DNA from: an uncultured bacterium
Lineage (GTDB): Bacteria; Verrucomicrobiota; Lentisphaeria; Victivallales; UBA1829
Assembly (NCBI GenBank): GCA_949297765.1
Contig: CASFTV010000020.1
Location: 1-64,000, forward strand
Length of the DNA stretch: 64,000 bases
Direction: 5' to 3'
The notes under the pieces: generated by a model
Database searches by the model: none
Told to the model about the DNA's origin: nothing
What the model saw: only the letters and a program-made list of their open reading frames with translations
Made by a program: the position numbers and the translations under genes
Shown: piece by piece, positions 34,457 through 42,145 of the stretch
Position numbering within the stretch: the first letter of the stretch is position 1
How the letters are laid out: each line of letters starts with the position of its first letter

Positions 34457-34531
34457 GCGGGCGTAGCTCAGTGGTAGAGCATCACGTTGCCAACGTGATG
34501 GTCGAGGGTTCGAATCCCTTCACCCGCTCCA
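34457..34531 (+). tRNA. tRNA-Gly (GCC), copy 2
   Basis: Identical to copy 1 over all 75 bases including CCA and the C6-A67 mismatch; separated by 20 bases and likely cotranscribed. Seven T residues follow immediately (34532-34538), which may end transcription. Confidence 0.97.
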
Positions 34532-34569
34532 TTTTTTTGTTTTCGTCCGGTTTGTATCCGTCCTTTCGA

Positions 34570-34660
34570 ATTCCCGTATGGTGTGCGGGGAGAGGGGTTC
34601 TGCATGACCCGTTTCTCATCAACGCGGGAAAAGCCGGATTCCCGTATGGCGTGCGGGGAG
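34570..34660. repeat. Two copies of a 23-base hairpin-forming repeat
   Basis: ATTCCCGTATGG-type 23-base units at 34570-34592 and 34638-34660 differ at one base (T/C) and each can form a CCCG...CGGG stem. They lie between the tRNA pair and the stop codon of the convergent gene at 34665; no gene is seen in this 133-base gap. Confidence 0.6.
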
Positions 34661-34664
34661 GGGA

Positions 34665-35321
34665 TCAGGAGCGGGTTTCCAGTGCGCAGAGAGAGGAATA
34701 GTAACGGCCGAATTCCTGTTCGGAACGGCGGTAGCGTTCCTGATCGTTTTTGGAAAGAAGGCGCCTGCGGAGTTCGGCCCCCTTCTGCATCGGCTGGGAG
34801 AGAATTTCAAACAGTTCGCTGACGCTGTGAAGAAGACTGACCTCCGTGTCGCCGATGGAGTCATCGACCAGACGGCTTTTGGCAATTGCCAGAGCTCCGG
34901 CAAACGTTTCGATTCCGTGTTCGTTTTTTGCCATTTCGATGGAGGTTTCCGCGGAAATTTTCAGAAGTTCCAGAATCTTCCGGCAGGAGAGCAGGAGCGG
35001 CATGCAGGGGTCCTCCGTCTTTTTGACGGCGGCGGAGACCGGCGAGTGTTCCCGGTAGATGAAGGTCAGATTGTCGATCACCACGTTTACCAGAGTCAGA
35101 CCGAGCGTATAGTAGCGGTAGCGTTCGGAATCGTCCAGCATGTAGAGTTTGGATTTGAAGAGTGCGGTCAGACTGTTGTAGGCGGTGTCGCAGCGGGCGA
35201 GACGGGCGGGCAGATTCAAACCGCTGATCTGACTTTTCCGGACCGTCGATCCCGATTCAAATGCGGTCATGATGCCGCGTTTCACTTTTTCCAGCACTCC
35301 GGGGGAATCTTTGTCCTGCAT
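34665..35321 (-). CDS. Hypothetical helical protein
   Basis: A 218-residue protein that I do not recognise. It looks all-alpha and soluble, with no signal peptide or membrane helix; charged helices occur at about 20-60 and 170-215 (KGAELRRRLLSKNDQERYRRSEQEFGRYY). It starts 10 bases after the uracil-DNA glycosylase stop codon, so it is very likely cotranscribed, but nothing in the sequence ties it to repair. Confidence 0.7.
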   Translation of the reverse strand: MQDKDSPGVLEKVKRGIMTAFESGSTVRKSQISGLNLPARLARCDTAYNSLTALFKSKLYMLDDSERYRYYTLGLTLVNVVIDNLTFIYREHSPVSAAVKKTEDPCMPLLLSCRKILELLKISAETSIEMAKNEHGIETFAGALAIAKSRLVDDSIGDTEVSLLHSVSELFEILSQPMQKGAELRRRLLSKNDQERYRRSEQEFGRYYSSLCALETRS

Positions 35322-35331
35322 GGCATACTCC

Positions 35332-36192
35332 TCAATGATTTCGACGGGGATAGACTTTTCCGAACACCTTCATGACCTGCTGAAGATCGCTCCAGGCATC
35401 GCGTTTCGCCGCTTCGTAACGCAGCAGATAGGCGGGATGGAAGGTGGGCATCACCTTGATCCCCTTGTAGTCGAGCCACTGGCCGCGGAGCCGGCTGATG
35501 CCGCCGCGCTTCATCAGTCCTTTCAGCGCCACGTTGCCCAGAAGAACGATCACCTTCGGCGAGACCAGCTGAATCTGCCGGTTCAGGTAGGGAAGGCAGG
35601 AATCCATTTCATCATCGGCCGGATTCCGGTTGCCCGGAGGACGGCATTTGACAATATTGGCAATATAGACTTCCGATCGCTGAAACTGCATCGCCGCGAT
35701 CATTTTCGAGAGCAGCTGACCGGCTTTCCCGACAAACGGGACTCCCTGGGCATCCTCGTCCGCTCCGGGTCCTTCCCCGATAAACATGAGATCCGCCTGT
35801 TCCGATCCGTCTGCAAAAACCACATTGTGACGTCCTTCGCAGAGGCGGCAGGCCCGGCAGTTCGCGGTTGCGGTTTTCAGCTGATCCCAGTTCATCGCCG
35901 CGATTTCCGCAAGATCCAGCGGGGAGTAGGCGCGTTCGAGCGGTTCTCTGCTTTCCTCCGGAGCTCTTTCCGGAAAATACGGGCTTTCCCGGCGCGGCGC
36001 GGAAACTGCCGGCCGATCGGGCGGCGCCGCTGTTCGCCGCTCTTCCCGCACGGCGGAGGACGGCGCGGAGGGGGCGGACGATGCTGAATTCCGGTAGAAC
36101 TCCGTCAGGTTTTTTCTGCTGATGTAGATGCTTCCGTCCGCAGACTGCTCCCGGCGGAGGCATTGAATGATTTCATCGAAAATATCCGTCAT
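35332..36192 (-). CDS. Family 4 uracil-DNA glycosylase
   Basis: A 286-residue base-excision repair enzyme. CRACRLCEGRHNVVFADG starts the [4Fe-4S] Cys set, completed by VKCRPPGNRNPADDEMDSC; FIGEGPGADEDAQGVPFVGKAG is motif A and TFHPAYLLR motif B with the catalytic-site His. An N-terminal tail of about 100 residues, Ala/Pro/Arg rich, is extra and probably flexible. ATG at 36192 with GGAGAA is favoured over the in-frame ATG at 36246. Confidence 0.93.
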   Translation of the reverse strand: MTDIFDEIIQCLRREQSADGSIYISRKNLTEFYRNSASSAPSAPSSAVREERRTAAPPDRPAVSAPRRESPYFPERAPEESREPLERAYSPLDLAEIAAMNWDQLKTATANCRACRLCEGRHNVVFADGSEQADLMFIGEGPGADEDAQGVPFVGKAGQLLSKMIAAMQFQRSEVYIANIVKCRPPGNRNPADDEMDSCLPYLNRQIQLVSPKVIVLLGNVALKGLMKRGGISRLRGQWLDYKGIKVMPTFHPAYLLRYEAAKRDAWSDLQQVMKVFGKVYPRRNH

Positions 36193-36373
36193 TGATTCTC
36201 CAGAAAAATAAAAGGCATCGTTGGCAATGTATTCGTTTCCTTTCAAGTTTCAAGAAGAAAACGGAAAAAAACGGAAAAAAACTCAATCTTTTGCGGAGCG
36301 GTCCGCGGAAGCGTCAGAAGCAGCGCCGTTCCTTCGATGAAAACGGCGCTGCCGGAGAAGTTGAGATGATCGT

Positions 36374-36694
36374 TCAAGCGCGGAAGGAACGGTCGCCGAA
36401 TGCGGCGCGGTCGCGTCCGCCGCCGAATGTACGGGGGCCGCGGGGACGTTCTTCTCTCGGACGGGCTTCGTTGACGACCAGTCTGCGTCCGCCCTGTTCG
36501 GAGCCGTTCAGTGCGGCGACGGCCGCGTTCGCTTCCGCCGTTTCCGGCATTTCGACGAAGCCGAATCCTCTCGGACGGCGGGTCTCGCGATCCAGAGCAA
36601 GACTTGCCCCCGTTACGGTTCCATACGCTTCAAAAACGTTTCTGAGTTCCTCTTCCGTCATTGCGTACGGCATGTTTCCGACGTAAATTCTCAT
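36374..36694 (-). CDS. RRM-type RNA-binding protein
   Basis: A 106-residue protein with one RNA recognition motif: RIYVGNMPY is RNP2 and RPRGFGFVEM RNP1. The C-terminal 25 residues are Arg/Gly rich (GGGRDRAAFGDRSFRA), as in cyanobacterial Rbp and other small bacterial RRM proteins thought to act as RNA chaperones. Start at 36694; the longer open frame upstream lacks RRM-like sequence. A small hairpin GGGCT/AGCCC (36709-36721) lies in its leader close to the ribosome binding site. Confidence 0.9.
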   Translation of the reverse strand: MRIYVGNMPYAMTEEELRNVFEAYGTVTGASLALDRETRRPRGFGFVEMPETAEANAAVAALNGSEQGGRRLVVNEARPREERPRGPRTFGGGRDRAAFGDRSFRA

Positions 36695-36964
36695 TTGATC
36701 TCTTTTCCGGGCTTTCAGCCCTTTTCCCTTTTTCTCATACCATTGTGTGCGGATTGCTTTTACAACTTCCGGATGGACAGGAAAAACTGTTTCGCGGATC
36801 GTTATGAAACGTTGCAGACCGGCACTGTTTCCTTCCCGCATACCGCAGAGGAACGATGGATCCGGCATCGGTTCCGGTCCGCCGGACGGCGGAGGAGGCC
36901 TGTACGCGAAAACAATTCATTCTCTATGATATATTGTTTCAGACACACTGCATATTTGCAAACA

Positions 36965-36983
36965 CCGGCCGCACCGCGGCCGG
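36965..36983. repeat. GC-rich hairpin in the RRM/zinc-ribbon intergenic gap
   Basis: A perfect 8-bp stem CCGGCCGC/GCGGCCGG with loop ACC. The 445-base divergent gap (36695-37139) otherwise holds T/A-rich tracts at 37031-37060 and the promoter at 37060-37088; no gene is seen. The hairpin has no T-run on either strand, so a terminator is unlikely. Confidence 0.55.
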
Positions 36984-37059
36984 ACACACAACAACTTTAT
37001 ATAGTCTACACTGCAAAGAGGCAAATACAAGTTTTTTTCGGGAAAAAAGAGTTTTTTTA

Positions 37060-37088
37060 TTGAATTTTGTCCGGAAGGTGTCTATTGT
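37060..37088 (+). promoter_or_regulatory. Promoter of zinc-ribbon/AsmA-like operon
   Basis: TTGAAT at 37060-37065, 17-bp spacer, TATTGT at 37083-37088, 52 bases before the ATG at 37140. Confidence 0.55.
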
Positions 37089-37139
37089 ATTTTCTGAATG
37101 CAAATCCACCGGTACCGGAATGTTTGAGAGGAGTTTGAA

Positions 37140-37373
37140 ATGGCGATCAAAACCACCCGCGTGAATCCGTCCGATCAGCTGAAACGCAATAAGAATATCC
37201 GGATTTTTCAGACGCGCTGTCCGTCGTGCTCTTTCCGGGAGTTTCTCACCCTGTTCGACGGAGAGGAGCTTCCCGATTCGAAAATCGGACGGCCTGTGAC
37301 GGAACTGCCGACGCGCTGCCCGCACTGCGGCGCCGAAATCACCGCAACGGAATTCCCGTTGTTCACCAGATAA
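37140..37373 (+). CDS. Small zinc-ribbon protein
   Basis: A 77-residue protein with two Cys pairs, RCPSCSF and RCPHCGAE, 32 residues apart, forming a zinc ribbon. Family and role are not recognised; such proteins may bind nucleic acid or other proteins. ATG follows GAGAGGAG. It leads the AsmA-like gene by 18 bases. Confidence 0.75.
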   Translation: MAIKTTRVNPSDQLKRNKNIRIFQTRCPSCSFREFLTLFDGEELPDSKIGRPVTELPTRCPHCGAEITATEFPLFTR

Positions 37374-37391
37374 ACGGGAGGAGTGCTCATT

Positions 37392-40300
37392 ATGGCTGTA
37401 CAGAAAAAAAAGAAATCAAAACGAATTGGCTGGATCATTTTTGCGGCAGTGCTCCTGCTCCTGATCGGGGTGTATCATCTTCTGCTTTCGCCGTTCATGA
37501 TCCGTTCGCTCTGGCTGCCGATGGCGGAACGGAAAAGCGGATTCGAAATCGGGGCGTCGAAAATCTCCGTCTCGCTTCTCTCCTCGCCGACCCTTTCCGC
37601 AAAAGATCTGAAACTTGTCCGGAAAGACGGCGTGACGGCAACATTCGGAAAGGTGCGGCTGGAGGCGAATCCTCTCTCCTGTCTGATTTCCCGGCGTCTG
37701 GAAATTTCGAATCTGGAGATCGTGAAACTTCAGCTTGATGTCCGCTCGGGGGAAAATCCGCAGCTCCCGGCAAAATCCTCCGCTCCCGGGGAGAAGAAAC
37801 GCCAGGAAAAAGCCCGCGCGGATCGGAAAAGCTCCATGGAGATCGCCGTAGGAAAGGTCAATATCTACGACGGAACGATTGTGGTCTCCGGAAAGGAAGG
37901 TCGCTGGGAATTGAATGGATTCTCCTTTTCCGCTTCGGATTTCATGCGGGGCGCGTCGCCGTCGGTCAAGTTCAGTTCATTTCTCACGGCCGACTGGAAC
38001 AAGTGGACCGTGACCAATGCCAAACTGGAAGGCGGAATGGATCTGCGCCTGCCGCAGGATACGCTTCTTCCCGATTTCGTGAAGATCTCTCTGGATCTGG
38101 GAAAATCGGCCATTGCGTTCAACGGAACCTCGATGGAGATCGGCCTTTCCTCCGTGCTGAGCATGACAAAAAAGGGCGACATCATCTCCATTTCCGATTC
38201 CAGACTCCGCGTTACAGGACCTGATTCCAATGAGCTGGTGAAGGGATTCGTGGATGCGTCGTTCCATCGGATCAGCCATGCCGGGAAGTTCAAGCTGACC
38301 TGTCATTCCGCCCGTTCGGCGCTGACCGATGCGCTGTTTTCCGCGCTGGTCTCATCTCCGGTGAAGGGGGCGGAGCTGGATGCGGCTCTTTCCGCGGATG
38401 TCGCCGCAGGGTTCTCGGAGGTCGCGGCGGACGGAAAACTTTCCATCCGCGCGGATCGTCTGATGGCGGATGAGATCCGGTCGCTCAACTCCAATTTCGC
38501 CGTCCGCGCCGCGAAGAAGGGAAAGAGTGTGGCGGTTTCTAAATTTGATTTCTCTTTGCGCGACGGGTCCGGAAAACTCAATCTGGATGTTGCTCTGCCG
38601 AAAAAAATCATTTTCCGCACGTCGCCGCTGGACATGGTGCAGGGCCAGATCGTTCTCCGTTCCGACCGGATGAATCTGCCGCTGCTGGCGGAGATTGCCG
38701 GATGGAACAAATGCGTTCCCGTGAAATCCGGTCTGCTCTCTCTGATGCTCAAACTGAAATTCGGCGATCGTTCCGGCCCCTGCATTGCCGATGGATCGTT
38801 TACGGTCTCCGCGCTCCAGACGGCGTATGGAAACCGGGAGACCGCTCCTGCCGATCTCTCCGCCGGATTCCTCGCGATCCTTGACGGGAAACGGAAAATC
38901 CTCTTCCGGGGGAATCTCTCGGGACGCGCCAACCGGAAGCAGATGCTTTCGATGGACTGCCGCGCTGAAATCCCCTCCGCCTGGAAGGAAAAACCGGCGA
39001 TCACTCTTTCCAATGTGGACATCAATCAGGAGGTGCTTTCCGTTCTTCCGTTCCCGGATGCCGGATTCTCCGGGGTCAAGCGGTTTCGTCTGACCGGAAA
39101 CGCTTCCTGGAGTGCGACCGCACCGGAAAAACAGAATCTTTCCGCCGCGTTCAAGCTCGCCGATGTCGCAGCTGCCGGATCGGAACAGCCGCTGACCTTC
39201 CATTTCTCTTCCGACGGTTCCTTCACAAAAACCGGAATCGAATTCCGCAAATTCCTGCTGACCGCGCTGGAAAAGGAGAATCAGTTCTTTGATCTCGGTC
39301 TGGGCGGAGTCTATGTGTATGACGCTTCCGGAAAGAAGAAAAACAATCTGACGGTCTCCTCCAACTACATCGACGCCAGAAAACTTCAGGAGCTTGTCCG
39401 GAATTTTTCACCGTCTTCCGTTCCGGAGAGTTCCCGCGGATCCGCCCCGGACAGCGGAGAACGGTCCGCACCTTCCTCCGCCGGAGCTTCTCCGCGCGAA
39501 CCCGGCATCCTGGATCTTTCCCGTTACAGCGGCGTTATCAAGTTTGCTCTGGCGCAGGTCCGGTATACGGACGATCTCTGTGCGAGTGTCAGCGGTCCGG
39601 TCTCCATCGGGAAGACCTCGGTGCGGCTCGACAATCTGAAGTTCACCGTCAACGATTCTCCGGCCGCCCTCCGCTTCCGGATCAACACCGGATTCACGGA
39701 CGGCTATACCTACAATGGATCGCTTTCCGTGAAAAATCTGGCACTGCCTCCGCTGATCAAGGCGGCGGGAAACGGGGATGATTCCGGAGTGACCGGCTCA
39801 TTTTCGGCGCTTCAGCTGAACTTTTCCGGGAAAGGGGTGACCTCATCGAATTTCAAGAGAAATCTGAAGGGAACTCTGACCGCCTCGACCAGAGATCTTT
39901 CCTTCCCGGCGAAATCGGTTCAGACTGTCCGGGCGCTGGATCTTCTGATGATTCCGCTTGCCGCCGTTCCGGGGCTTTCCGAAGCGCTTTCTTCCGACGT
40001 TCTGCCGGCGGATTTGAAACAGCTTCGTACCACGGTTATGGAGATCCTGGAGGGGCGCCGGAATGTGGAATTCCGTCAAGGTGTTCTGAACGCCTCCGCT
40101 TCAAAAGGGGTTGTTGTGCTGAAGCAGTGCCAGTTCGAGGGGGGAACGCTGAAACGCGAATCCGTGACCGGAAGTGTGAATCTGCTTTCCGGAAAACTGA
40201 ATCTGAATACTGTTCTGGATCTCGGTTCTCTGATTGTTCCGCTTCCTGTCCGGGGCTCTCTTGCAAAGCCGAAGCCCGATTATAAGAAATTTCTCGTCGA

Positions 40301-40427
40301 CTTCACCCGCCGGAACATCAAGGATGCCTTGAAACCCGAAAACATCGAAACAACCATCCAGAACGTGGACGGAATCATCGACCTGTTCAAAAAAGAGAGA
40401 AAAGAACGGAAGGAAAAGACGAAATAA
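37392..40427 (+). CDS. AsmA-like envelope protein
   Basis: A 1011-residue protein with one N-terminal membrane helix (IGWIIFAAVLLLLIGVYHLLL) and a long periplasmic beta-rich body. The start (WLPMAERKSGFEIGASKISVSLLSSPTLSAKDLKLV) and repeated GxLxLD-type strands fit the AsmA/TamB superfamily of lipid-transfer bridges. A Ser/Pro-rich linker lies at about residues 675-705. Phospholipid transport to the outer membrane is inference from the family. GGGAGGAG at 37376 decides the ATG at 37392 over the GTG at 37383. Confidence 0.75.
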   Translation: MAVQKKKKSKRIGWIIFAAVLLLLIGVYHLLLSPFMIRSLWLPMAERKSGFEIGASKISVSLLSSPTLSAKDLKLVRKDGVTATFGKVRLEANPLSCLISRRLEISNLEIVKLQLDVRSGENPQLPAKSSAPGEKKRQEKARADRKSSMEIAVGKVNIYDGTIVVSGKEGRWELNGFSFSASDFMRGASPSVKFSSFLTADWNKWTVTNAKLEGGMDLRLPQDTLLPDFVKISLDLGKSAIAFNGTSMEIGLSSVLSMTKKGDIISISDSRLRVTGPDSNELVKGFVDASFHRISHAGKFKLTCHSARSALTDALFSALVSSPVKGAELDAALSADVAAGFSEVAADGKLSIRADRLMADEIRSLNSNFAVRAAKKGKSVAVSKFDFSLRDGSGKLNLDVALPKKIIFRTSPLDMVQGQIVLRSDRMNLPLLAEIAGWNKCVPVKSGLLSLMLKLKFGDRSGPCIADGSFTVSALQTAYGNRETAPADLSAGFLAILDGKRKILFRGNLSGRANRKQMLSMDCRAEIPSAWKEKPAITLSNVDINQEVLSVLPFPDAGFSGVKRFRLTGNASWSATAPEKQNLSAAFKLADVAAAGSEQPLTFHFSSDGSFTKTGIEFRKFLLTALEKENQFFDLGLGGVYVYDASGKKKNNLTVSSNYIDARKLQELVRNFSPSSVPESSRGSAPDSGERSAPSSAGASPREPGILDLSRYSGVIKFALAQVRYTDDLCASVSGPVSIGKTSVRLDNLKFTVNDSPAALRFRINTGFTDGYTYNGSLSVKNLALPPLIKAAGNGDDSGVTGSFSALQLNFSGKGVTSSNFKRNLKGTLTASTRDLSFPAKSVQTVRALDLLMIPLAAVPGLSEALSSDVLPADLKQLRTTVMEILEGRRNVEFRQGVLNASASKGVVVLKQCQFEGGTLKRESVTGSVNLLSGKLNLNTVLDLGSLIVPLPVRGSLAKPKPDYKKFLVDFTRRNIKDALKPENIETTIQNVDGIIDLFKKERKERKEKTK

Positions 40428-40472
40428 GTCTTCTCCTTCCGTCTCCGTTCCGTCTGTCCGGCGGGCGGGGCT

Positions 40473-41540
40473 TCAGAGCATTCGCTTCAGCCGGTCGGCG
40501 ATCCGTTCCGCCATGAGGACTGCCCCGTAGTCGTTCGGATGGCAGCAGTCCTGCGTGCACTCTTCGCGCCAGGGACCGGCGAAGAGGGTTTCGCCATCGA
40601 GAAACTCCACATGCATGTCGCCCGCATTGACTGCGTTCATCCAGGTCTTCTGAATGATTCTTCGGCGGATCGGGCTTTCGCCGTCCGGATAGAAGTCGCA
40701 CTGCGACATCATCAGAACAGGGGTGTCGGGCCGGCGGGAGCGGTAGCGCCGGAAGAACGGTTCATGGCGTGCCGCCAGAAAGTCCGGATCCGGAGCGTTG
40801 TGGTCAAACTCCAGAACGAGTGCGGCGATATCGAGTTCGGCAATGGTATCGGCAATGCAGAGTTCGCCGCGGCAGGAGCCGCTCAGCCCCATGTTGATCA
40901 GCGGGAAATCCATCCGGCGGGCGATGATGGAGGGGTAGACAAGTCCCGGCCGTCCCGCCGATCCGCAGTTCGTGATCGAGGAGCCGTAAAACACGACCGG
41001 TTTTGCAATCCGGTGCGGGGTCGGCGCTTCGACCGTGCAGCCCGGAAGAATCCCGATCGCAATCGACGAAGTCGCACAGTGGTAGGGAAAATAGAGCGCG
41101 TAGTCGTGAAGCTGGCCGTCCGCCGGAAGATGGAGCGTGTAGAGCGCGTCGATCCGGTCGGCTCCGACAGGGAGCATCCGGTTGCCGAGAAATTTCGATT
41201 CCTCCCCGATTCCGAGATAGAGATCGAATCCATCGCTTCCTCCGCGGTTGTTTCCGTTGAAAACCTCCGAGAATTCCGCGCAAATCCCGATTTTCGGGGA
41301 GTTCGTCCGGAAACGGATGATTTCTCCGGCTCCCTGCATGCTCATCGGGTAGACTCCCTCCTTTTCGCACTGCGCCGCAACGGAGAGCGGAAGACGGCTT
41401 CGGCGTCCCTGATCGTCCCTGTAGGGAAATCCCTCCAGAACGAACGGCGCGGAAAACCCGTCGAAAAAGTTCAGGACCGTCTCTCCGATTTCGCGGGATT
41501 TGAAGTTGGGATCAAGATCGGAAAACATTTTTTCTTTCAT
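40473..41540 (-). CDS. SGNH/GDSL-type hydrolase
   Basis: A 355-residue esterase-like protein with no signal peptide. Residues about 1-160 form a beta-sandwich-like N-terminal region; VVFYGSSITNCGSAG is block I (Ser in place of the GDSL motif), INMGLSGSC block II, and DCCHPNDYGAVLMAE block V with the Asp-x-x-His pair. Domain order resembles sugar- or peptide-deacylating SGNH enzymes. The ATG at 41540 is chosen as the first Met before conserved sequence (MKEKMFSDLDPN); the longer frame extends into low-complexity DNA. Confidence 0.82.
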   Translation of the reverse strand: MKEKMFSDLDPNFKSREIGETVLNFFDGFSAPFVLEGFPYRDDQGRRSRLPLSVAAQCEKEGVYPMSMQGAGEIIRFRTNSPKIGICAEFSEVFNGNNRGGSDGFDLYLGIGEESKFLGNRMLPVGADRIDALYTLHLPADGQLHDYALYFPYHCATSSIAIGILPGCTVEAPTPHRIAKPVVFYGSSITNCGSAGRPGLVYPSIIARRMDFPLINMGLSGSCRGELCIADTIAELDIAALVLEFDHNAPDPDFLAARHEPFFRRYRSRRPDTPVLMMSQCDFYPDGESPIRRRIIQKTWMNAVNAGDMHVEFLDGETLFAGPWREECTQDCCHPNDYGAVLMAERIADRLKRML

Positions 41541-41708
41541 GGTCAATGCCTTTCTGCCGGCGGCTCCCGGAGCCTTTCCCTGCGGAAGCCGTCCTGATGT
41601 TCGGGGTTTGGGGAAAGGTACATCGCAATTCGGAAAAAGCAATCCGGAAATGTTTTTTCTTTTAAAACAACCCACCTCTCCATTTCCGGAAAAAGTCGGG
41701 AGAAGAAC

Positions 41709-41739
41709 TTGAAATTTAGATATAACTAATTATATTATC
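41709..41739 (+). promoter_or_regulatory. feoAB promoter with Fur-box-like element
   Basis: TTGAAA at 41709-41714, 16-bp spacer, TATATT at 41731-41736. The 21 bases from 41719 to 41739 begin GATATAA and end TATTATC, an AT-rich imperfect dyad similar to GATAAT-type Fur boxes and covering the -10 box. Leader is about 130 bases; nothing else assignable was seen in 41541-41875. Confidence 0.5.
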
Positions 41740-41875
41740 CCATATCTCCCGCTCTTCCGCGGGATTTTTCAGGTATCAAAACTTAGGCATTTCTAACAAT
41801 TTTGCTTTCCATTGTCTGGAAGGTTTCCGGAATTCCGCTGGAGGGGTTCCGGGAGGAAGGGAAAAGGGGAACGGT

Positions 41876-42145
41876 ATGAAAAAGAGGAAAGAGAAGGGCG
41901 GCGGCAGCGGGGAACTGACGCTGGCGGAACTTCCGATCGGAGCTGCGGCGACTGTCGTTAAAGTGGCACCGCAGCTGCGGGGCAGAAAGAAATTTGCGGA
42001 TGTAGGAATTGTTCCCGGAAGTGAGCTGATGATGGAAGCACATGCGCCGTTCGGCGGACTTCTGCGGGTCAAGGTGATGGAAAGCAGTCTTTCGCTCCAT
42101 CGCGATGATGCGGTCAACATTCTTTTGAAAGGCAGTGCAGAATGA
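41876..42145 (+). CDS. feoA: Ferrous iron transport protein A
   Basis: An 89-residue SH3-like cytosolic protein: LTLAELPIGAAATVVKV, ADVGIVPGSELMM and RVKVMESSLSLHRDDAVNILL are the FeoA beta-strands. It assists FeoB. The Lys-rich start (MKKRKEKGGGSG) is an extra tail. It ends in an ATGA overlap with feoB. Confidence 0.92.
   Translation: MKKRKEKGGGSGELTLAELPIGAAATVVKVAPQLRGRKKFADVGIVPGSELMMEAHAPFGGLLRVKVMESSLSLHRDDAVNILLKGSAE

Noticed and set aside
34447-34701. Short plus-strand frame spanning the second tRNA-Gly
   Set aside because: It runs through a structured tRNA gene and the hairpin repeats; no ribosome binding site and no family resemblance.
36695-36868. N-terminal extension of the RRM protein from an upstream ATG
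   Set aside because: The extra 58 residues look like shadow coding, while RRM proteins of this type begin directly with MRIYVGN; a ribosome binding site precedes 36694.
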